Notes under the pieces: model-generated
The model's input: the letters and a program-made list of their open reading frames with translations, nothing else
What the model was told of the DNA's origin: nothing
Database searches by the model: none
Position numbers and translations under genes: made by a program
In this document: positions 20,232 through 31,599 of the stretch, in pieces
Layout: every line of letters starts with the position of its first letter
Position numbering within the stretch: position 1 is the stretch's first letter
DNA from: Seiridium cupressi
Lineage: Eukaryota > Ascomycota > Sordariomycetes > Amphisphaeriales > Sporocadaceae
Reading direction: 5' to 3'
Length of the DNA stretch: 64,000 nucleotides
NCBI GenBank assembly: GCA_036674765.1
Contig: JARVKI010000141.1
Span: forward strand, 1 to 64,000

Positions 20232-21194
20232 TCATGCGCTCTGTCTCGACAAGCTTTCCAACATGGCCTTGATCTCTGCAACAATCAATTCCGGCTCAGA
20301 GAACTGTACCGCGTGGTGACCATGCCGGGCAACTACATATCGGCTGTTGCTCGAAAGCCTGAGCTGTTCCCTTTGATGCCTCTCCCTCACCTCTTCACTG
20401 GTCGTGATGAATTTGCGCAGCGTGGCACGCTGGCTTTCGGTGCCATTGCCAGCAGCTTCTCCTGCATCAAGGGCGTTCTTGAAGTCTTGTGTGGCGTTGC
20501 CCTTGATCACAACCACAGGTCGGTGCCCCATGGCCTGCCGGTCGAACTGTTCCTTGTCTGCCAGCTCCTGCTCAGTCGTGGGCATCGAGCTGGCTTCCGC
20601 CGCCGATGTTGCTTCGTCATTGGACCAATGTTTCTTGACCATCTTCCACTCCTCGGGACGGAGCACATGTCGCTTGGCCATACCAATGACGTCCCAATAG
20701 TCCAGCTGGCCGAGAACAGCATCAAACTCGGTCATGGGCAAAATGTTTTCCGACGTGTAGTGTTCGGTGATGGTATCAATAAAAATGATGCCAGCAACAT
20801 CGCCGTTGCGGATGTGAAGGAACTCGCGCGCTAGTAGACCACCGTACGAGTGGCACACCAAGATGTAGGGCCCCAGGATACTTGCTTCGTCAAGAGTATC
20901 CGACAGGTCCCTTGCAGCGGCTGCTGCTGTTCTAGGACTTGGCCCAGGATGGCTCTGGCCCATACCGGCACGATCGTAGGCAAAGGTGCGCACGAATTCG
21001 CCTGCCTTTGACTGCACGGCGGCCCAAACGTAGCTCGAGTCCCCATGACCTGCCTCACAGATAATTACAGGCTGACCAGGACGACGTGGCGGACCTTGAG
21101 CACCGAGAAATATGTCCCGATTGTGGATGGCAACGAACCCCGATTCTTTATCCGTGTTCCAGTCGACGCTTTCTGAATTCTCAAGAGGCGCCAT
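20232..21194 (-). CDS. Alpha/beta-hydrolase fold enzyme
   Basis: Single exon, 320 residues, no signal peptide. The order is that of a classical alpha/beta hydrolase. The oxyanion-hole region 'VIICEAGHGDSSYVW' is followed by 'RTFAYDRAGMGQS'. The nucleophile elbow CHSYGG has Ser116, with Cys in place of the usual first Gly (C-x-S-x-G). The C-terminal 'VVARHGHHAVQFSEPELI' supplies the catalytic His, and an acidic residue lies before it. The fold is shared by esterases, epoxide hydrolases and dehalogenases, so the substrate cannot be read from sequence. The protein is cytosolic by prediction. It stands alone, with non-coding DNA on both sides. Confidence 0.88.
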   Translation of the reverse strand: MAPLENSESVDWNTDKESGFVAIHNRDIFLGAQGPPRRPGQPVIICEAGHGDSSYVWAAVQSKAGEFVRTFAYDRAGMGQSHPGPSPRTAAAAARDLSDTLDEASILGPYILVCHSYGGLLAREFLHIRNGDVAGIIFIDTITEHYTSENILPMTEFDAVLGQLDYWDVIGMAKRHVLRPEEWKMVKKHWSNDEATSAAEASSMPTTEQELADKEQFDRQAMGHRPVVVIKGNATQDFKNALDAGEAAGNGTESQRATLRKFITTSEEVRERHQREQLRLSSNSRYVVARHGHHAVQFSEPELIVAEIKAMLESLSRQSA

Positions 21195-22231
21195 AACCTA
21201 GTGCTGTGTATTGGAGTCCACTAACGACGCTCGTGGCTTTACGGTAGCAGCAATCGGCGACCAAGCAAGCGCAAGAACAATGCGTACTGGCCAAGCATTG
21301 TTGCAGCCTCAAATCACCGGCGATAACAATTATTCACGTGAGATTGATCGGTCATGTTGCACTTAAAAGCCCCATATTGAAAGCCAGAAGTGGTTATCCT
21401 TGCATGCTGTGGATCTGAACTGATGACGACGAAAGATCCTTGCTCAAGGCGTGTGCTCTCCATTACTAGAGAGAGGTGAACAGCCAAAGCGCCAACAGAG
21501 GAACACAGTATCTGCCACATCTCCATACAGTGTCAGCAAAGATAGCCCCGCCAAGCAATATTGGGCCCAGCTGCTGAATGCGAACACTACTCTGCCACGA
21601 CCACGACGATTGTCTCCAATGTATTCGTAGAAGCCCAAAGGTACTTCTCCTGGCCTGGTTGCCCAGTGTTTGGACCGGGCACGAAGCCAAAAGCTGAAGA
21701 AGACTCTGCGGCGATGATACAATTGAGGCAAGTGCACTGCGCTTACAAATATATGATGTTCAAGCTGGTATCAACGGGTTTACTATGTATATCCAAAATC
21801 AACATCTCAACGCTTGATCTGAGGACATGGGTCAGGTATAGCCACTGCGCCGTCTCTTAAGGCTCCAAGGCTCCAAGGCTTCAAGGCGCGTCGGGAGCCC
21901 ATATCACAAGGGCGCTCCGGCGAGGGTCGGACTCTGCCATCACACTCTAATGCAATTGAAACCCAGCGGTTACTCCCTAACGTGAATCTTGACTCAGTCT
22001 ATCTGGACTCCTGTGTGGTCAATTTAAGCTTAATCCGCCTCCACATGCCCAACCCGCTTATTTGCCATTCCTCAACCGCTATCGGGACGTCCTACACCAG
22101 CATGGCTCGTCACCAGGCGTTCAGGTACCAACTTCGACCAAGGTAAAGTCCTTCACTACATTCATGATGTACAGAACAGGGTCATCGGCCACGTCACTTG
22201 GCCACTACATCGTCTAGCGGGCGACCACGCC
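21195..22231. other. Gene-free gap
   Basis: Short open frames at 21314-21860 on both strands lack ATG starts or motifs. At about 21860-21885 a 'ggctccaa' / 'ggcttcaa' unit is repeated three times. Nothing else is visible. Confidence 0.5.
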
Positions 22232-23514
22232 TCAGTTTGAACCATGAGCACCATGGTGCGCAGTCATGCTCTCACGCATAGCTATCAGACCATACATGTA
22301 GGAGAAAACTGTGCAGAGCAGCTATTAGCATTGCACATGGATGCACGTTCGTCATGAGAATAACTTACTACCGGGAGTCAAGGCAAGAAAGGCCAAGCTT
22401 GCGGCAATGGTAGCCTCCTCGACGTTGCCCAATTCAGCTGGATCCAAGAAGAAAAGTCCTGCATGGCCAGTGAGGAGTCTTCCTATCCCAGCCCAAGCAA
22501 GATATGCGCCGCTGGCCAAGATGACACTAGCAACGTGTCCTGCGACAGGCTGTAAAGCAATTGCGTTAGCAATCAAGTGCTCATCAGGTTGTGGTTCTGG
22601 TACAACTCACCATCTGGCGTCGGATACTGTTGAAGAACATAACCTCCAGGAGAGCAATGACCGTGGTCATGGTCCAGACACTGATTATGCTGAAAGCTTT
22701 GATGCCACCCTCCTCGAAAAGGCCCTTGTCTGCAAAATATCAGAGTCAATGTTTGCAGTCTTGAGGTGGGATGGAGAACGGCAGGAGCCGAAATGGCATG
22801 GAAAAGAACTTACCAGGATCGTACAGAACAGCTGTCTGGTTCTTGGGTGGATGGTTGGGATGAGACATCTTCGGAGCCTTGAATCCGCCATGTCCAGAGG
22901 GCACCAGGATTGCCCAGTAAATGATGGTGTTCGCGATGGTGAAGACGTGAGTAACGGTGTAGAACAAGCTGAAGAAGAATCGGTGCTGTGGGGAAGTGGC
23001 CCGGCCAGGAGGCGACATGGCCGTGACGAGCTTGTTTCCAAGTGAGTTTCCATAATCATCAGCGGCATCCTCATACACTGGGTGCGGAAACAGGAGATGC
23101 ATTATGGTCCACAACTGGCGATAGAAGTCAGTAAAACTGCCGAATCACGACCTTGGCCCGGCGCAATCACTCACTGTGACTTGGAGGTTGTAGGCGAGCA
23201 GCAGGACAAATGTCACCGTGGAGAACTGGAACGGGATCCGCCATCTGGTATGAGAGTCCTCAACCTCGAGTTTGTACTTCAAGGAGACGCTGGCGACCGA
23301 GATGAGGTATCCTGTGACCAAGAGACGGATCACAGTGAGGACGTGCGGGTTGATGCAACGCCATGGCGAATGACAGGCTCGTAGATAGATGGGCTGGTTG
23401 TTTAGTAAGCTTCTCGAAGCACACCTTTGGGGAGAGGGCGTGGCCGGAACGTACATGGCTATCCGGCTGAGGTGCATTCGCCGGACGCGGCATCAGGGGC
23501 GTTGTTTCTGACAT
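22232..23514 (-). CDS. Polytopic membrane protein, conserved fungal hypothetical
   Basis: Six exons on the minus strand: 23455-23514, 23175-23393, 22814-23114, 22611-22729, 22369-22549 and 22232-22308. The five introns are 60-84 bp, and all splice in frame with consensus GT..AG ends to give 318 residues. The N-terminus MSETTPLMPRPANAPQP is a short cytosolic tail. Several hydrophobic helices follow, such as 'VTFVLLLAYNLQV', 'HVFTIANTIIYWAILVP', 'MTTVIALLEVMFF' and 'ASGAYLAWAGIGRLL'. Conserved phrases such as 'CHSPWRCINPHVLTVIR', 'HTRWRIPFQFSTVTF' and 'FSYMYGLIAMRES' recur in fungal proteins, which I recall only as uncharacterised; a link to FAR-17a/AIG1-like proteins is possible but unproven. 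The last exon codes 'HHGAHGSN' at the C-terminus. No single-frame ORF shows this gene, so it depends on the splicing model. Confidence 0.8.
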
Positions 23515-24811
23515 GGCGACGAAAGGCTCGAGTTGGTAGTCTGAAAGACACGAGGTGCTGAAGCAAGTAAGTACTGATCGAAGAACAATACAATGTAGGG
23601 TATGGGTAATAATAGAGCGTGGGTTTGACAGGATGGAGTCGAGAGACAGAGAGTGGTGGAAGACAGCAGTAGGACTTGGTTAGAGAGATGGGGTGGGAAA
23701 ACAGCTCCACGAGGTTAAGAGCAACGTCCCAAGGCTAATGATGTGAGACGTTTGGAAGCCACGGGGGACCTCCTGTCGTCCTAGAGGCAGTGTCAGGCTC
23801 CATCCGGGCAGGCGCGCTCACGATCTTTGCGGAAAGTATAGCTCGAGCAGTACTTGGTGTTGCGCAAGCTTCAGAAGTGGCATGCCACCCCCAGATTGCA
23901 TTTACTCATAACCTGGAAAAGTATGGAAACTGCTCGTTCTATATCGAGCAAGTTCCATCTTTCGATTTTTCTATGCAGCGTTGACGAATTCCAACTATTG
24001 CACGTGTACATGCGTACTGTGAGCCTTTGCGTAGAAATCTCGTATGATTTCATTCTTACGGATATATACCTATGTAAATTGACAAACAGCCAGTAATCGT
24101 TCCTTTACCATGCCTTGAACCTATATCGATGTAGTATTTCCTCTGTTGAGCATCTTCATGGCCAGACAACCGAGGGGGGTCTCGTAACGGGATCTCAGGC
24201 AATAGTAAGTGCGACCACTATCAACAGGATACATGTATACAACGGATCCATAGCCAAAACAACTCTGTTCTTCAACGGCAACAACGCAGCTGAAAGTGGG
24301 AAAGTGCAAGTATCCTTTTGTCCCCTAATGAGAAACCTCGACGTTCATGGCACTCATAATGCTGAGTAAAATACTAATACATAGGCTACTAGCAGGTACA
24401 TTGTCCATGCTTGTACGCTTGGACAATTCATATGTAGATTGTGACAAGATAAGCTGTTGAAATGGTGAGCCTGTGGAAACTTCTCGAGAAGTGTTCAGGC
24501 TTAATTCTAATACACTTCGCTCATGATGAAGTATAAGTCTAGGGCGCTAAGGGTGCTTGAACGGGGGCCTTGACCACCCCACAGCTGCCCCATGTCCCCT
24601 GGAGCTACGTCGCCAATTGAGCAGGAAACCCTGCAACTTTATGTACATAAGGCCACCTCACCTCACTCACCTTACCTTCATCCAAGCAAAAGCTTCAAAG
24701 CTCCCGCGCGCACAATCGAGCGTCCCGCCCCGGCCACTGTACACTCATCTTCCGGCCTTCAGGTTATATTGCCAGCATTTCAGCCATCCTCGAGCCGATC
24801 AGAAAGTCAAG
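23515..24811. other. Gene-free gap, divergent promoters
   Basis: Lies between the divergent membrane-protein and SEC11 genes. No convincing coding frame or repeat. The last 200 bp are pyrimidine-rich and look like the SEC11 leader. Confidence 0.5.
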
Positions 24812-25415
24812 ATGGTTGCAGCCTTACAAAACCCGCGGCAGCTGGCTGCTCAGCTGCTCAACTTCGGGCTTATTCTTTCCACGGCATTCATGGTACGCTC
24901 ATTCCTGCTGCTGCGTTTACTCCGCTGTAGCCGCCTACGAGACCTCGCGCTGACACTTATGCCCCCTCTAAAAACAGATGTGGAAAGGTCTTTCAATCGT
25001 CTCCGACTCCCCCAGCCCTATAGTCGTCGTCCTCTCGGGGTCCATGGAACCGGCATTCCAGCGAGGCGACCTGCTCTTCCTCTGGAACCGCAATTTCTTG
25101 GCCGAGACCGACGTGGGCGAGGTGGTTGTGTACAACGTGAAAGACAAGGACATACCGATCGTACACAGAATCGTGCGCAAGTTTGGAACGGGCGAACACG
25201 CGAAGCTTTTGACCAAGGGTGATAACAACGGCGCCGATGACACGGAGCTGTACGCCGTCGGGCAAGATTACTTGGAGCGGAAAGATATTATCGGCAGTGT
25301 GTTTGGTTACATTCCCTTCGTGGGTTACGTGACCATCATGCTGAGCGAGCACCCATGGTTGAAGACGGTCATGTTGGGAATCATGGGCTTATTGGTGGTG
25401 TTACAACGGGAATAG
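24812..25415 (+). CDS. SEC11: Signal peptidase complex catalytic subunit Sec11
   Basis: Two exons, 24812-24892 and 24978-25415, with an 85-bp intron; 172 residues, close to the 167 of yeast Sec11. It is a serine-histidine-aspartate membrane protease that removes signal peptides in the endoplasmic reticulum. The catalytic Ser lies in '[18 protein letters not shown]' (Ser49), the His in '[10 protein letters not shown]' (His90), and the Asp box in '[12 protein letters not shown]' (Asp109 and following). A hydrophobic N-terminal helix (residues 12-30) anchors it, and a second hydrophobic segment ends the protein. The intron acceptor is at a TCTAAAAACAG; the second exon begins with an in-frame ATG, so an unspliced reading would lose the anchor helix. 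The gene is convergent with CWF19, with 167 bp between. Confidence 0.95.
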
Positions 25416-25582
25416 GAGGGCGAGACTACGGCAGAGACAGCGTGTCGCGGACAAAAATAAATGATACCACCTTAAGAAGATGCGCATTGCTCTGAGAAAT
25501 GTGATTTACTTCTGTGTAGCGTCTGCTGGGCTGGTTACGCCAGCGACACATGCATAGCGGATTCTCAGCTGAGTCTCCTCAA

Positions 25583-27715
25583 CTACCCGTCAGACAGAAC
25601 ACGCGTCCAGTCAAACTTCCTCCACCGCTTCTTGAAGCCTTCCGCTCTACTATCGTCCTTGCGCCACCGGCCTTGTCTCTTGATCACATCCGGCCCAACG
25701 TCCAGCATGCCGCCCAGGATTTCCCTCGCAAATAGATCGCCCTTGGGCCAACGATTTGCGTCTTCGACCACATGGCCGAGACCACCATCCAGCATGAACC
25801 AGGCATGGAAGTAGGGCATCTCCTTGGCAATGGACCGGCGAAACGCAAGCTTCCCCATGCCAGCTCTTGCCTTGGCACCCGTGTCGATGATCTTCTTGTG
25901 TTGGGACCACTCCTCGTCGGCGGAGAGCATAGCCTCCTTGAAGAAGGCCGGCGCTGTATCGCCTTGCTCATACGGAATCGGGACTGCCTGCATTGCGGCA
26001 TGCATATGTCGGTGTGGTGCAGCTGCGTTTTCGTAGAAGACGATCTCACGGCCCTGATCGTGGTACATGCGTGTCAAGCACTTCATAAAATTGCGAATCT
26101 CTTCCCATTCGTCGTCGTCACACTCCAACAAGTTGGTGCGATGTTGGATAGGGACAATAACAGCACCACCCTCTGCGAGTTCCGGTTCGGTAGGGAGAGT
26201 GAGATACACTCGAGTAGCCAACGATATCATAGGAGCGGCTGGCGGCTGATTCCTATCTTCATGGTGGCAGAGCTGGCATTTATCCAGGATGCTGTTGATC
26301 TTCTGGTACTCGCTGACAGCTGTGTTCCTAAGGTTGATTTCCGATTTCTGGATACGTTTGGCAAGCTTGTCGGCGTTCTCGTCCATATAATCAAGATCGT
26401 CGTCAAATTTGCCATCCTTGGCAATGCGCTCGGCCAACCGAAGTCCCTCGCCGCCTCGTTGACCTCGTGTTCTGCGCTCTTCGCGGACCATGTCCTCGAT
26501 GGTCATCTCATCGTTCTCCTCCATCTGCCCACGTTCACGACCCCTCTTGGTCTCGACAGCCTTGGCTTCACCCCTGGTACCAGCCAGCATCCTGTTGTCC
26601 ATGACACCCAGAACGACGGCGCCTGGGCCCTGAGCGGCGTAAGCGGCAGCCGCTTCGTTGTATTCTGTCTCCAGCTTGGCGGCTTCTGGAGCTTTTCTCA
26701 ACTTCGCCTTCATCATCTGGGCGCGCATCTTGTTTAGAGCTGACTGATCGATCGTCGCAATCGGCTTGCTCATAGCCTCGTCAGGGATAATGGTACCTTG
26801 GTCAAGATCTCCCTGCTCCGTCAACGGTGGTCTGGCTTCACGAATGCCCATTTCTAGCTTTCTTTCTTGGAAGAGCTCTCCGCTGGGTTTCTCCTGGCCC
26901 ACGTAGCCCTCGCCATACGTTGCGCGGCGATCCAACTCCGTCTTCTCCTCCCTTGCGTCGTCAAAGTCGCGCAGACTTCCGAACCTCTCCACTGCGACCT
27001 CATCCACTGCTCTGCCAGTCTGTTCCGCTGCCTTGTAGACGGCCTTCAATTTCGTCATTCTCCACTGGCTACCATCATCTCCGAACGTGTAATCCACATG
27101 GTGCTGAGCTGGTCTATCCAGATCATCCAGGTCTTTCCCCTCGTTGAGATGTTGCAGCTCCGCGGCATTGATCTCTCTCGAGTGGATGACGCGCGCCGAG
27201 TCCTTCCTGGGCGGGGGAGTCTTGTCGCGCGTTGCACCCCTTTGCGTATAGTCGACGCCCAATGCAGAAGGATCGGTCATCCAATCATCCCTAGATAGCT
27301 TCTGAGGTCTCGCGTCTTCAGCGGTGATCTCCTCGTCGGGGAGAGGGAGGTCTTGCTTTGGGTCAGACGACTTCACATAGTCTAGGTGCCGTTCGGTCGA
27401 TCTTGATTCCCCGTCTTGTCCATGCTCGTCACCTCGATGCCGGTGGTGACGTTTGTGTTCTCTTGAGTCGCCTTCGTCGTCTCGAGAGTGCCGCGAGCGC
27501 TTATGACGCTGTCCGTCGTCGTCGTCTTGTCGCCGTTCGCGAGACCGGTGATGGCGGTGTCGATGACCATCTCTGTGACTATGGCGGGCCTTGTCGCGAT
27601 CAGACGATCGATCTCTGCGGTGATGACGGTGCTTTCGACTGCTACGTTCCTCGGCGCGCTCGCGTTCTGCCTTCTCCGCTGCTAAAGATTTCTCGAAATC
27701 GTCAAGTCCATCCAT
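25583..27715 (-). CDS. CWF19: CWF19/CwfJ spliceosome-associated protein
   Basis: Single exon, 710 residues. The C-terminal 230 residues carry the CwfJ pair. The first starts near residue 480 with 'CQLCHHEDRN' and 'ISLATRVYLTLPTEPEL', and includes a HIT-like 'PHRHMHAAMQAVP' around residue 570. The second includes 'MPYFHAWFMLDGGLGHVVED' and 'RFA/LFAREILGGMLD'-type phrases, ending 'KKRWRKFDWTRVLSDG'. The N-terminal part is long and Arg/His/Asp/Ser-rich (about residues 20-110), as in splicing factors. CWF19 proteins act in late spliceosome turnover, beside the debranching enzyme Dbr1. The start is at ATG 27715; the further upstream open frame lacks an ATG with good context. Divergent from BRF1 across an 803-bp spacer. 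Confidence 0.92.
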   Translation of the reverse strand: MDGLDDFEKSLAAEKAERERAEERSSRKHRHHRRDRSSDRDKARHSHRDGHRHRHHRSRERRQDDDDGQRHKRSRHSRDDEGDSREHKRHHRHRGDEHGQDGESRSTERHLDYVKSSDPKQDLPLPDEEITAEDARPQKLSRDDWMTDPSALGVDYTQRGATRDKTPPPRKDSARVIHSREINAAELQHLNEGKDLDDLDRPAQHHVDYTFGDDGSQWRMTKLKAVYKAAEQTGRAVDEVAVERFGSLRDFDDAREEKTELDRRATYGEGYVGQEKPSGELFQERKLEMGIREARPPLTEQGDLDQGTIIPDEAMSKPIATIDQSALNKMRAQMMKAKLRKAPEAAKLETEYNEAAAAYAAQGPGAVVLGVMDNRMLAGTRGEAKAVETKRGRERGQMEENDEMTIEDMVREERRTRGQRGGEGLRLAERIAKDGKFDDDLDYMDENADKLAKRIQKSEINLRNTAVSEYQKINSILDKCQLCHHEDRNQPPAAPMISLATRVYLTLPTEPELAEGGAVIVPIQHRTNLLECDDDEWEEIRNFMKCLTRMYHDQGREIVFYENAAAPHRHMHAAMQAVPIPYEQGDTAPAFFKEAMLSADEEWSQHKKIIDTGAKARAGMGKLAFRRSIAKEMPYFHAWFMLDGGLGHVVEDANRWPKGDLFAREILGGMLDVGPDVIKRQGRWRKDDSRAEGFKKRWRKFDWTRVLSDG

Positions 27716-28518
27716 ATTAGAACAGGTTGCATGTGTCCAGAAGGATCGTGCGCAGGTCTGTGCAAGAGAGTAATGCTTGTTTAAGGACACAACTATCTCG
27801 GTTAACACTACATGTACAATAGAGCTAAGCTACAGGCGGCCCAGCTACCTGCTCTCTGCTGCTATGACGGAAGTTGAAAAAAGCGGGACTTCGGATAGCG
27901 CAATACTGTACTGGCCTGCGAGTGCTCGCAACGCATATTTTGGAGCTGGCTGTGCAGCTAAGCATATTAGGCACAATCCATTGAGACGGCAACATGCTCA
28001 CAGCTTGGAGAACAATAAGCTTATCAAAACTGAAGCATTCAGCTAAGCCGCCATCAATCACCAGTTGATCCGATTGCATTCTCCTCCTGCCCTGTTCAAG
28101 CAAGCGCGCTCTGTTGCGTTGCACAAAAAGCGAAAAAATCGTGGCCAACCCAGGTACTCGAATTGCGAACCGCGAACCGCATCTGCCTCCCCCGCCTCCA
28201 GAGCTTCGCCCTCCAAACAGCAGTGCAAGTTAATTGAGCTCCCCCACCTCGCCCACTGCACCATCAGTCCCGCGCCAAAACTTTGTCGCTGCGATCCCCA
28301 CCAACGAATTCGCAACTCATTTGCGCCTCACCCAGCATTGCCAGCCCTTTGCTATTCATTACTCGGCCGCCACTTACACGCCTCCAAACCCACACCTCAG
28401 GATATTAATCTAGATTGTCACGACTTTTCGATCATTCCGTCAGTCTCACCTACTTGAGTCAGACTCCTCTGCAAGCAGGCTGCCGCGACAGGCCTCCTCT
28501 GTCCTACCGCAGGCAGCC
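27716..28518. promoter_or_regulatory. Divergent CWF19 / BRF1 promoter spacer
   Basis: This 803-bp spacer holds both 5' regions. Its BRF1 side is C-rich and pyrimidine-rich in the last 250 bp, a usual fungal leader. Short open frames are present but overlap each other and carry no motif. Confidence 0.5.
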
Positions 28519-30828
28519 ATGTCGTCGTTCTTCAAGCCAAACAAGACCCGCAAAGGCGGCTTCTCCATCAAGCCAAAAGGTGCCGCCACCAATCGTCTTC
28601 GCGATGCCGTTCAACGCCTAGATCGGCAGATGAGTGTGACTGGTTCTCCAGTCCCGGAAGGACCTGCTGCTTCCAACGTGGTCCTTCTCAGTCATAAAAC
28701 ATGTCCCAATCCACAGTGTTCTAATCCTTCGGCACCTATCGAAGAGGGCTTCTGTACCGGCTGTGGTCGCCAAGTCGAAGCTGTCGAAATCGTGAACGAG
28801 GTTCAATTTGGCGAAAATGCCGCTGGTGCTGCCGTGCTTCAGGGGAGCTACATGGGCGCCGATCAAGCAGCAGCACGGCTGGGCGGGCCTGGCATGCGTC
28901 GCATTGGTGGAGTGATAGGTGATTCTCGCGAGCGAGTCATCCGGGAGGCAAGGACCATGATGACTCAGTACGCCAGTCAGTTGAAGTTGTCCGACACCAT
29001 TATCAATGAGGGTATCCAGATCTTCAAGCTTGCTCTTAGCATGAATTGGATCCAGGGCCGTGGCATGATCAAGGTAGTCCCTGTCTGTCTCTACGCTGCC
29101 TGTCGTCGCCAGGAGAGATGTCGTGTCATGCTCATCGACTTCGCCGATTTAGTCAGGGTCAACGTCTACGAACTCGGTCACGTATTCAAGGCTCTCAACG
29201 ATATTTACGACTTTAGTCACAACAAGATCAAAGCCATCATTCCAGAGGATCTTATGTATCGGTTCTGTGATAAGCTCGACTTTGGCGACATGACGAGAGA
29301 CGTCGCAGAATTGTCTGCTCGCTTCTGTCAACGCATGGGTCTGGATTGGATGGTTATGGGCCGACGTCCTTCGGGTATCTGTGGCGCTTGTATCTTCCTA
29401 GCTGCCCAGGTCTGGGGCTTCCGCCGTACGGTCAGGGAGATCGTCTACGTCGTCAAGGTGACCATGCACACAATTGAGCAACGTCTGGACGAGTTCAAGA
29501 TTGTTGAGAGTAGCGACTTGACGATTGAGGACTTCTTGAAGCAAGAATTACTGGAATCCCGTCATGACCCGCCTTCCTTCTACCGAAAGCAAGCTGAGTA
29601 CCTTCAGAAGATGGAGCAGCGGGAGGCAGAGAATGGACGAAAGAGAAAACGTGTCATAGAGGATATTGACGGCGATAAGATTGACGAAGCTCACAGCGGG
29701 AGCTTGCCGAGCGAAATGCCTCCTCCTCGTCGGTCTGCCCAATCGATGCCACCGCCTCCCCTTCCTCCACCAGACACATCCAAGTTACCTCAAGTGACTG
29801 AGTTTCTCGAGAGAACCAAGGATCCAGAGACAGGCCAGATGATTCTGGAGGCTTTTGATCCCGACAATGTCCCTGCTCCTGCACCTCGAATCACGGCCGA
29901 GGGCGAGAAAGAAGTGGCCGAAGGTGTGGACGCAGAGGACCCGACTGGAGAGGAGGCCATTGATCACTTGGCAGAGACATATACCGACGACACAAGTGAG
30001 ACAGCTGCTGCAAAACGTCGCAGAGGCAAACGTGTGCAAGCTGAGCCGCTACTAACGTTTAACGAAGAGTGGGAGCAGGCGGAGGACGTCCTTGCGCAGC
30101 AGATCGACGAAGTCATTAGTGATCCGAGTAGTGACCAACATCGGAAAGCTCTGGCCACAGCTGCCTACCACGCTCGTGTCAAGGCAGCATGGGCTCGTTC
30201 GCAGCTCCCTGTGCAAGAGACCAAGATGGATGAGGTTATTGATCCCGAGGAATTTGCCGACGATCCTGAAGTGCAAAACTGCTTGTTAGGCCCAGCCGAG
30301 ATTCAACTCAAGGAACAAATCTGGCTCAATACCAACAAGGACTGGCTTCGCAAGCAACAGAACAAGCTTTTCGAGAAGGAGATGGAGAAGCTTGGGCCCA
30401 AGAAGAAGAAGCGCAACCGGCTCAAGAAACCCCGTATCGGCGAGGGCCAGCTTACTCCTGCCAGCACACCCGGTGAGGCCGCCGTCGCGACTATGAAGAA
30501 GTTTACTATGAGTTCACGAATCAACCTCGACGCGATCAAGAACTTGTTCTCCGAAACTGGGAAAGGTGGGCCTGGTAGTGTTGCGCAGAGCAGCCGTGCC
30601 GACAGCGAGTATGAGGAGAGCGAAGTTGGTGACGACCCTCAACAGCCTCAGCCCCATCCAAAAGCCAAGCAACAGGGAGCTTCACAGCCGAAGGAAGGTC
30701 AGGACAAACCCGGTGAGGGTGAAGATGAAGAGGAGGAAGAAGAGGAGGATGAGGCCCCTTACGAAGATGATCAAGGCTTTGGCGATGATTATCAGGAATA
30801 CGATGAAGGAGAAGAGGAGTGGTTCTAG
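28519..30828 (+). CDS. BRF1: TFIIIB subunit Brf1 (RNA polymerase III initiation factor)
   Basis: Single exon, 769 residues. An N-terminal zinc ribbon is at residues 62-82 (CPNPQC and CTGC). Two TFIIB-like cyclin folds follow, from about 130 to 330, with typical phrases 'IQIFKLALSMNWIQGRG' and 'ADLVRVNVYELGHVFKAL' in the first and 'GRRPSGICGACIFLAAQ' in the second. A Brf1-type C-terminal homology region follows around 'TFNEEWEQAEDVLAQQID' to 'EIWL'. The last 35 residues are Glu/Asp-rich, ending 'EEEEWF'-like. Brf1 recruits RNA polymerase III to tRNA and 5S genes with TBP and Bdp1. The ATG at 28519 is preceded by 'GCAGCC'. Length is typical for Pezizomycotina, and longer than yeast Brf1 because of inserts. 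Confidence 0.94.
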   Translation: MSSFFKPNKTRKGGFSIKPKGAATNRLRDAVQRLDRQMSVTGSPVPEGPAASNVVLLSHKTCPNPQCSNPSAPIEEGFCTGCGRQVEAVEIVNEVQFGENAAGAAVLQGSYMGADQAAARLGGPGMRRIGGVIGDSRERVIREARTMMTQYASQLKLSDTIINEGIQIFKLALSMNWIQGRGMIKVVPVCLYAACRRQERCRVMLIDFADLVRVNVYELGHVFKALNDIYDFSHNKIKAIIPEDLMYRFCDKLDFGDMTRDVAELSARFCQRMGLDWMVMGRRPSGICGACIFLAAQVWGFRRTVREIVYVVKVTMHTIEQRLDEFKIVESSDLTIEDFLKQELLESRHDPPSFYRKQAEYLQKMEQREAENGRKRKRVIEDIDGDKIDEAHSGSLPSEMPPPRRSAQSMPPPPLPPPDTSKLPQVTEFLERTKDPETGQMILEAFDPDNVPAPAPRITAEGEKEVAEGVDAEDPTGEEAIDHLAETYTDDTSETAAAKRRRGKRVQAEPLLTFNEEWEQAEDVLAQQIDEVISDPSSDQHRKALATAAYHARVKAAWARSQLPVQETKMDEVIDPEEFADDPEVQNCLLGPAEIQLKEQIWLNTNKDWLRKQQNKLFEKEMEKLGPKKKKRNRLKKPRIGEGQLTPASTPGEAAVATMKKFTMSSRINLDAIKNLFSETGKGGPGSVAQSSRADSEYEESEVGDDPQQPQPHPKAKQQGASQPKEGQDKPGEGEDEEEEEEEDEAPYEDDQGFGDDYQEYDEGEEEWF

Positions 30829-31599
30829 AGGATTATTCACATAGACACACGGCGTTAGGAACAGCGGCGCTTTCGGCCCCTTTAGATACCCTGTACAGCC
30901 AGTAAAGCTAGACATTGATACTTGTACCATATTTGTTTGGCTTTCCATATAATCAACCTCTCCTCGTCGAGAATCCTGCGGGGTATAAAAGCATTCATTG
31001 ATTATCCATTGCACGCCAATTTAGTACTTTACGAATTCAGGGTAATAAGTACCAAGCCGAAGGATCTCTCTTCACTTCCCCGAACCGAAGATGGTGAAGC
31101 CTAAAGTCCCATACGGGCCTCAATTCTAGAATTATGGGAGATCGTATGAGCGACGTCGAGAATGATGTCCCGGATACCGGTGAGTACTACGGCCAACGCT
31201 CGATATAACTTGCAGCATGTCTTTTGCAAGCACTTGGCGTTAGTCGAAGCCAGGTGAAGCAGAACCCGAGTGCTAGTGCGTGCGGAGTGTATGGGGTACA
31301 GCGCTGTCACGCTTTATATGCACATGCAGGCTCTCCCCACAGACTAAACTAGATGCATAGACGAAGTCCGGTATTGCAGTAGTATGGCCGTCATAGCAAG
31401 AATGCCGTGTTTGATACCGAGAGAAAATACTGCGAAGAGTCTTGACTGTGGTGTCCACCTCCCGGCCCGCTTCGACAGATTCGAGAGGTTAACAGCACGA
31501 CATATAAGAAACGATATATGACAAAGATGGGACACTTTCTGGGCCGTTCTTCAAGCTCTGTCTTGCCCTAGTAGAATCGACTGTACAGTGACGCATCAG
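30829..31599. other. Gene-free gap
   Basis: Between the BRF1 3' end and the GH78 relic. Overlapping short frames only. No repeat seen. Confidence 0.5.
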
